Made by a program: the position numbers and the translations under genes. This document shows, one piece after another, positions 57,041 through 64,000 of a stretch of DNA of 64,000 nt. The stretch spans positions 62,001 to 126,000 of the forward strand of contig JAMPIT010000481.1 of NCBI GenBank assembly GCA_026261815.1, in the 5' to 3' direction. This DNA is from Monarcha castaneiventris obscurior. Taxonomy: Eukaryota; Chordata; Aves; Passeriformes; Monarchidae. How positions within the stretch are numbered: position 1 is the stretch's first letter; each line of letters begins with the position of its first letter. The notes beneath the pieces were generated by a model. That model was not told where the DNA came from. It searched no databases and was given only the letters and a program-made list of their open reading frames with translations.

Positions 57041-59748
57041 GGGGTGTCAGGCAGCCAGCAGTGCAGAGGGGTGCAGCAGCCCAGGAGTGGCTTCTCCAGA
57101 TTACAGAAGGTGTAAAATTTGATTTTGTTTTTTTTTTTTAATTCACATAGAAGTTGGGGCCACAAATGCTCCCTCTGATCCCTTACACTGCTGCAGTGTC
57201 TGCTCTGAGAAGTGAGCCCACATTGTCTGGTGGGATTCTGAAGGACCCAGCCTGTTCTCAGCATGGTGCTGCCTCGTTAACTCAGGATTCACCTTTCCCA
57301 TGAAAAATGCACCTGCACAAAAATGAAGAAAAATTTTCCTCCCTTCCTTTTCCTTTTCTTACACTTGGAGGAACAAATGAAGATTGATATGTTTTTCTTC
57401 TAGTTTTTCAGTTTAAATATGCAGTGATGCATCTTGTGAGGAAAGGAAGCCTTCACCCCCCATGTTTTCTCTACAGAACCTTCCCCTCACCCATCACTTT
57501 GCTATAGCAGGTGTAACACTGCAGAGATTTGGGGACAGGGCAGGGCTACAATTGGGGCTCCCCTGGCACTGTGAGGACATGTGTGAGAGCTGATTGCTGC
57601 CAGGAAGCCCCCTCCTCATTTTCTATTCATCCTCACCCCAAAGCTTCCTATGAGATTTGTTGTGTTTATTTTTGGGGGACATTTTGTGATTATTTGGAAG
57701 GTTAATTTTTTTTTTCTGGCAAATTGATGCTTTCTTCTCTCTTTGGAAATGTAAAGTAAAACACATGTGAGTCTGATTAACACTCCAAATTGCTGTGGTC
57801 TCCCTCCCAAGTTTCCACATCATCTTACTTGGGGTGGATGAGCGTGACCCAAACATTTCAAGGAACTGGTTCTTTTGTACCAGGATTCCACACAACTTGC
57901 AGTGCTTTGGCTCACAGCTGTAGATATCCCAGAAGGGGACAGATAGATTCAAGGTTTGGGAAAGAAAATCATTTGGCAGAGGATGGTGGTGCCTTGTCAT
58001 AAATATTGACAGGGAAAAGCAGCCTGTCTGAGACCCCAGTGTGGGCTCCAGTCCTGACTGGGTACTGAGGAGGGAGTTGATGGGGGAAAGCTGCTGGTTT
58101 CCTTTGGGATGTGAAGGCCAGGCAGCGATCCATCAGATCGGCTGAGCATCTAGGTAATTTTCCAAGGGGGTGCGGATGCAAGTGCTCCAGGCTCTGAGCT
58201 ATCACTGTCCCACCTCAGGGCCAGGAGGGGACCCCAGAATACGCCATTCCCTCTGGGATCTGCTTCCCATGGGCTAAAAAATGTGTTCAAGGCAATATCC
58301 CCCACGTCCTCGTGGGTGGCCCAGGCAGGGGTGAATAGACGTGTCCTTCACATAACCAGCGAGCTTCATTTCTGCTGAAGCCAGGATCCGGAGGGAGGTG
58401 GAAAGGGCAGAGCCAGCAGTGCAAGCTGATCCTCCCTAGAGACCAGATGCATTTAAGCAGCATGGAATAGAGGAAATCTGATTCCAGTGTTGACAGAGCT
58501 GCCTTGGCCATTCCAGCTGGGCTGGGCAGAGCGACAGGAGCAGGTTGGAAGGCTCTGAGCTGCTGTGGCCAGCACACCTTCAGCCTGGCCAGGGCTCCTT
58601 GCCCCAACACTCAGTCCCTTCCCTGCCTCTTGCTTAAAGGGATGAAGGCATGGGACATTGGGATGGGGCCTCTGGCAAGGACAAGCTGGCACCTTGAGCC
58701 AGATTTATCCACAGCAGCTTCCAGGATTCATCCTCTGCCTGTGACTTGGGCTCACGTGAGAAAACAGGCCCAGAGAGGACGAGTCTGCACATGCTTTGCT
58801 AATTTTTCCTCCTCGTGGCTGAATCTTGTGACCTCTCAACCTTTCAAAAATCTTCTGAGCTATCTTTGGGGCTATCCAGGATCTATTGTTTCCACAGTTT
58901 AACCCTCTCTCTGCTCCTGCCCCCACTGCATCCCACAGAGGATGCTCCTGTTTTAGAACCTGCTGTTGGGAGAAGGATGCTGAGGGAAATGCTTTAGATA
59001 AGCAGGCAGGCAGTGCTGGCCTATGAATGTGCTATTGAAACATCTCAATTTCTTCTTTTTTTGATATTTTATCCCTCTGTTCTCCTTTCTTCTGTCCATT
59101 TCTAGCTTCTTTCCCTCATTTTGCTTGGTTTTCTTCATCTGCTTGACCATCTGTGCCTCCCTGCTCCCTTTCCTCAGAGCTTCTCCAAAGCAGAGTAACG
59201 TTTCAGCAGCTCTTGGATTTCGTCTCCAAGCCCTGAGCCTTTTCTGAAGGTTCAGGCTGGAACACAGTGCTTCAAACGGGGTTTGGAGTCTCTAACACAA
59301 ATGATTCTCCTGTGACACCTAGAAAAGTCCCCTCAGCTGCCCTTCTGTCTTGACAACAGCTGTTTTAGGACAAATACATAAAGGTTACTTTGACAGTCAC
59401 CTATCTTAGGAACCATCTTGGAGGTGCATCACCCTAAGATTGAATTATCCCAGTCTTTCAATGTTAATTTCCAGCTGTTAACCGCGTGTTTTCCATCTGA
59501 GGATTAAGCTGAGTATAGTTGCAGTGCTTGGGGTAGGCTAAGGGTGGAAATTCCTTATGGCTGGGGCTCTTGGCCTTGGCACAGCACCCTGGGGTCCTGC
59601 TCGGGGCATGGAGACCCCCAGGCTTTGTACAGCCATCAAAGGAAGCAGGCAGGGAATAAATACTGCATTGCCACCTCTGGTTGATGCTGCTGACGGGGTG
59701 CTGGGCTGGCTCTGGGTGCTGACCCCATGTTCCTCTTTTCCTGCCCAG
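57041..59748. other. Single-copy non-coding DNA
   Basis: No gene, repeat or CpG island recognised. Small T-rich runs lie at about 57125-57140 and 57708. Frames such as 58504-58902 overlap minus-strand frames and show no domain. Confidence 0.5.
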
Positions 59749-59849
59749 AAAATGAGTTTCGGGGTGAGCTGCTGAATCAGAGGTGGACCTGTGAAGAGAA
59801 GATCAGCAGCTGCAAGGGAGCCGCCGGCCTGCACGGCACACGCATCAAG
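59749..59849 (+). CDS. Possible internal exon, unidentified
   Basis: A strong acceptor (TTCCTCTTTTCCTGCCCAG) and an ideal donor (ATCAAG|GTGAGT) flank 101 bases. If the first two bases complete a split codon, the next 33 codons are open: NEFRGELLNQRWTCEEKISS, then CKGAAGLHGTRIK. Codon choice is strongly coding-like (GAG, CTG, AAG ATC AGC AGC TGC AAG). The other two forward frames have stops. It lies downstream, on the same strand, of the CpG-island promoter at 37.1 kb, so it could be a second or later exon of that gene after a long intron. I do not recognise the peptide. A non-coding exon is the main alternative. Confidence 0.4.
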
Positions 59850-60589
59850 GTGAGTGCACAAGCTGGGACTTTTTAGGACAGTGACCCCCCTGCCCCATGT
59901 GCTGGCCATGGGACAAGGGCCACGTGTGCTCCAGCTCCTTATGGACCAGCTGCTCCTGGGGGAATGGAGCCTTTCCGGTACCCACCAAGTGATGGGCAGG
60001 GCTTGGAAATCTCTGTCCCCTTGCTACAGCCAAACCTCCTGTACAGTGAATCCGGGCAGGGAGGGCTTCCAGCTGTCAAAATTTGGCTTGGAGTCCAGAT
60101 ATTTAAATCCTTGCCTTCCTCTCCGGTGCCATCCTTCAAGGGTGGCTCAGATCTGGGTATTTAGGTCGCTGTTAAAATAGGCCCTTTCTCCAAGGCTCCG
60201 GCTGGTCGGAAGGAGCCCCTTGAACACCAGGTGAAGCCGTGGTGCCTTTCGTGGGGACAAGCGAGTCATTCATCCCCACCGGGACCCTGGACAGCTCCTG
60301 GGGCTCAACAGAGCCGCTCATTTACTGCTGCAGCTGTGGCTGATGAAAGAGGTACAGCCGAGGCTGTCAAACCTCCTGGCAGATTCACTGCCAGCAGATT
60401 AGGAAGCTTTAATTAAGCAGAGAACTGGGCTGTTCACTACACAAATGGCGCTTCCTGTCCTATTTTGGCCTCTCAGTAGTGAGGACTACTGACAGACCCA
60501 CCTGGGTGATGAGGAAGCTTCCTTAAGTGACAGATGTTACCAACTCTTCCTGTATCCCCAGATAAACCAAACCCTGGGAAAACCCCAGA

Positions 60590-60920
60590 CCAGCAAAAAT
60601 CCACCCTTAAAACCATCCTTCTTCACTAACAAGCTGTCAGCTGCATGCAGGTGCCGCCAGGAAAGCTCACACCTTCTTAGAAAGCAGAGTAAGCAGTTGT
60701 TGCTATATTTAAAATGAGCTCAATTAAGGCTTTTCTATTGAACCTGCCAAATAAGCACTTAGGTTAGATTTAATAAGATTGTCGTATGTTAATAAAGTAA
60801 TGATTACAAAAGGTAACATTCCCAGTACCTGGCGCTCATCTGGTGCTCTGCCTCTAACAAGATCATCACGAATATTAACCATTTCTTGCAATCCTCAGCT
60901 CTGCTTATCTGTGTTTTATC
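60590..60920. promoter_or_regulatory. Candidate conserved non-coding element
   Basis: AT-rich, repeat-free block of about 330 bp: CTCAATTAAGGC, GATTTAATAAGATTG, TATGTTAATAAAGTAATGA, CGAATATTAACC. A nearby AGCTTTAATTAAGCAG palindromic homeodomain site at about 60403-60418 may belong to it. It begins 740 bp after the candidate exon at 59.7 kb. Inferred enhancer. Confidence 0.4.
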
Positions 60921-62999
60921 TGAGTGCCTGGCTCAGGGATGAGAGGAGGGGATGGGGAGGGAGAGTCTGAAGGGAGTGTGGATGTTGTGAGAGTATGCAG
61001 CCCTCTTACCTTATGGGAGGAGAGGTCTCAATCACTCTAACCTTTGGATCTGCATTGTGTGCACATGCTTGCACTCCTCTGTGTGCTCATAAATATATAT
61101 TGTATTTAAATGCAGTTTTTCATGCCAGTCACAGCTCGTAATCCACAGGATGTGCAGCGGTGAAGGACAATGGGATGTGGGGCACGTTTACTTATTTATT
61201 TTCGCCTCTAAAGAAGTCCAGGCATGGGATAAAATTTCCCATGACAGGTTTGAAATGAGATCTCTGCAGTGCTGGGGAGAGCTGATCTCTGCACAAGAGC
61301 CAGCTGAACCTGGGCGCTGCTGCCAGGGCTCATCCTGGACCACGGTGTCTGGTGGCAAGATGAACCTTTATCTCTCAAATCTTCTCTGTTTTCCTGTGCC
61401 ATGGGGATCTTACTGGGAGGCAGCTGAATAGCAGGCAGGTTGTTGGTGAGGGCTGACTGCTGTCAGGACAGGTAGGGCGGGGGGTGGTGGGGCCAGCAGA
61501 GCCCATCCCCGCTGCCCCTTGGCAGAGATGCACCTCGGCAATCCCCTCGCACTGTGCCACTCAAAGATAATCTCACGGAAAAGGCAGCTGGCTTATCAAC
61601 GAGCTGGAAAACAACTAGATTGAAGAACTACAATTTTTTTCCCTGCTCTTCCCTACCCCTTCCTCTTCTGGCGTGGGGCACGTACGGAGCCACTTAGGTC
61701 TCACTGGCATTGGGATTGCACGTTGTAGCACTTCCCCAGAGTCGAGAGGAAAGTGTGTGTCAACTTCAACCACGGCCTCTGAAATCACCCAGCCTAATGC
61801 TGGGCTGTCAGCGCTGTGCAGGCAGCGGTGCAGCTGTGCCTGTGTCAGACGTGATGCTCAGGAGCAGCTTTTCTGCTCCGCTTCCCTCGAGTGTGGAGGA
61901 TGCTGCTGCCATCGCTACGGAGCAGCAGCGCTGGGGAAGCGCTTCACTCGCAGCACTGGGTGCTTTTGGGGGGGCTGGACCCTTTCTGCAAATGCAAAGT
62001 GACAGCACGGCTTCAGGAGGATGTTTGTGACACAGCTGGAGTGTCGGATTCGAGGTGGGTACAAGCTGTGGGTTTGCATCTCAACATGGCAAGGCAAAAT
62101 CCTCCCCCCACCGACTCTGAGCCCGGGAACACTGTGCAGGGTGTCCTTTCCTGGAAGCAGTCAGAGCAAAAGGCAGACGGGAGCTTATTCAGCTGAGAAC
62201 AGGACTCACAATAGGTGGAACGTCAGGAGGATTTATATCAAGCAGCTAGGAAGACCCTAAAGGAAGGAGAGGGAAAAAAAATCCTCCTAATCTCAGAGTG
62301 TGGTTATAAAATAGCAGCTGGGAGCTACTCTTGAGCCCTTTTTTTAAAAGTAGAGTCACACTGTTGATCGAGGGTATTTCTTCCTCTATCACCCCTTATT
62401 TATTTATTTGAAAAATTCACAGCTAGAGAAGGTCCAGCAGGACAAAGTCCTCCTCATTTTCTGCAACGAGCAAAGGTGCAGTGATGCTTTACAGAGAGGA
62501 AAGGGGAGAAATTTGGAGACCCAGATCCAGGTCTTTCCAAATGTGCTCAACCTTCAACATCCAAGGAGGAATTCCTCATAGGAAAACAAAAGAAGAGAAA
62601 TCAGGACAGGCCATTCAAACCCATCCTCACCGAGAGGCAGTTTTGCTGCCTTTTCCCTTGAGGAGCTAAAGAAGGGACTCTTTGGATCTGCAGGAGGGGG
62701 AGGACCAAACAGAAACCCCCTTTTCAACAATTCTGTAGGAAAAAATGTCATTTCTTCTGGCATTTTCCTTCTGCTGCTAGGCAATTATAAGTTCGAGGGT
62801 TTAAAAAACTAAAAATAGAGGCAGTGTGTGTCTGTCTGTCCCTCTAAAGCTCAGGCGCCGCTTCTTGCAGTTGGCATTTTGCTACATCCACAAATAAGCA
62901 CCGATGGAAGTTCTGCTGCTTTCCGTGTAAGATAAATATTCCCGCTGAATCCTCACCTCCCTTTGTCCAGCTGAAGGGTTTTTCAGGGTGTTTATTTTC

Positions 63000-63110
63000 T
63001 CTGAGCTCTGTGGTGCTCTTGAATACATATAAAGTATTAGTGCTGAGCGGGGGGAATTTCGGCAGGGCCTTTAATGGCAGATTTGCATAGAGCTGTCGAA
63101 GAGCAGGCAC
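63000..63110. promoter_or_regulatory. Candidate conserved non-coding element with octamer
   Basis: Contains GAATACATATAAAGTATTAG, CCTTTAATGGC and a perfect octamer ATTTGCAT at 63081-63088. Repeat-free. Inferred regulatory. Confidence 0.33.
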
Positions 63111-64000
63111 ACCTGGGCATCAGCACGTGCTGGGCTCCCAGGGGGTTTGTGTTCTGTTATGTTCCTCGGGCTTCCATTGGAAGGCAAAGTGTATTAAGAC
63201 AAGAAGGAAGAAGAAAATGTCAACCCTGTAGGAACTCCATAAAATGGAACTTCAGATCCGTGCTCTGTTGCTGCCTTGGCAGCAGAACAAGACCTTTGCT
63301 GTAGAATCTGGCTGTTAAAATTCACATTGTGCTCAGGTTAAACTCTTTTTCAAGTTTATCTGTCTGAACATCATTGATTTAGGCCTGCAGAATCGACAAA
63401 TTATCATTATTATATTGTATTCTGCTCGTGTCAGGGAGCTCCTTAGTGCAGGGTAAACACATGGGGAAAAATTTCTTACTTTTAGAGAGGAAAGAGGGGG
63501 AAAAGGGGCATGTAGAGAAAAAGTGATGTTCCCAAGGCTGTCTGACCACAGGCAGAGCACTGAGCTGAATCCTGAAGGAGTACTCTGAGACCCAGCACAG
63601 GGTCCTTTCCTGTAGTGTTGGGTTAGGAAATTTGCTGGATGCTTATTTTGATTTAATCTGAAGATATAACCCATTGATAAGGTGAGAGGTGTGGAACAAA
63701 CCCCTGTCTTTTCTAGCTGGACTAATGTGCTTGTGGCGGGCATCTGGCAGCAATAATTTATCTGCAGGTTTCCTTTTGGATTGCTTTATTTTCATTCAGA
63801 GTTAAAGCAGTAAGAGTGAAATCCAGACAGCTCCTCAGCCTGGCTGTTATGTGAACAAGAGAGACACCTAATGAAAATACCCTGTCGGTCTCCAGGACTG
63901 CAAACATGCACTGTGTGACCTGAAATTTCACATTAAAACGATCTGTCTAGAGGGCTTCTGGCTGAGAAGGCAACAATAAAGGACAATGGTTTCATGTAAC

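Larger units (their letters stand above)
59850..64000. other. Single-copy DNA with candidate enhancers
   Basis: No mobile element, CpG island or recognised gene. AT-rich blocks at 60390-60440, 60590-60920 and 63000-63110 are the notable parts. If the 59.7 kb exon is real this would be intron. Confidence 0.5.

Noticed and set aside
56553..57122. 189-codon plus-strand frame
   Set aside because: Most of it is antisense CR1 (for example a LGHCQGWGSHSFSGHPVPG-type peptide that also appears at the 5.5 kb copy).

Overview
The window looks like bird nuclear DNA, probably from a neoavian such as a passerine. The main evidence is at least seven fragments of the avian LINE CR1, recognisable by 3' ends related to 'gaatcacagaatggtttggg' or its complement. 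Other support comes from a CR1 tail grown into a pentamer array, several young microsatellites, a GC content near one half with sharp CpG islands, and the absence of mammalian SINEs. I recognise no complete protein-coding gene. Nearly all the long open frames are chance frames in GC-rich DNA, translations of microsatellites, or translations of CR1. No rRNA, tRNA, microRNA, CRISPR array, endogenous retrovirus or bacterial-type operon could be supported.

Layout. Positions 1-13.5 kb are mostly single-copy DNA with a (ATCC)n array, a 0.5 kb CR1 and a smaller CR1 tail. They also hold two same-strand CTCF-like motifs near 1.0-1.15 kb and a possible plus-strand exon at 11.6 kb. A CR1 with a (AGAAT)n tail at 13.6 kb is followed by GC- and CpG-rich DNA to about 15 kb. 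From 15 to 36 kb there is single-copy DNA with several AT-rich, homeodomain- and octamer-rich blocks, one CR1 scrap, a (GGGAT)n array and a possible minus-strand terminal exon at 18.3 kb. A 120 bp (ATT)n array and a CR1 at 36.2-36.9 kb lead into the core of the window. That core has CpG islands at 37.0-37.7, 38.9-39.2, 42.1-43.1 and 43.6-44.6 kb, with AT-rich blocks between them that look like conserved enhancers, and long homopolymer tracts. From 45 to 64 kb there is again single-copy DNA with AT-rich blocks, two CR1s near 56 kb, a 28 bp tandem duplication, and two candidate exons at 53.9 kb (minus) and 59.7 kb (plus).

Interpretation (inference). The combination of several CpG islands, a CR1-free core of about 19 kb, many TAATTA-type and octamer motifs and few coding signals is typical of the regulatory landscape, or the large first introns, of a developmental regulator gene. 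The best-supported promoter is the plus-strand one near 37.1-37.25 kb, with GC boxes and two CCAAT boxes. The four candidate exons rest only on splice signals and open frames, and I could not assign any of them to a known protein. Cross-species alignment and RNA-seq would decide both questions.
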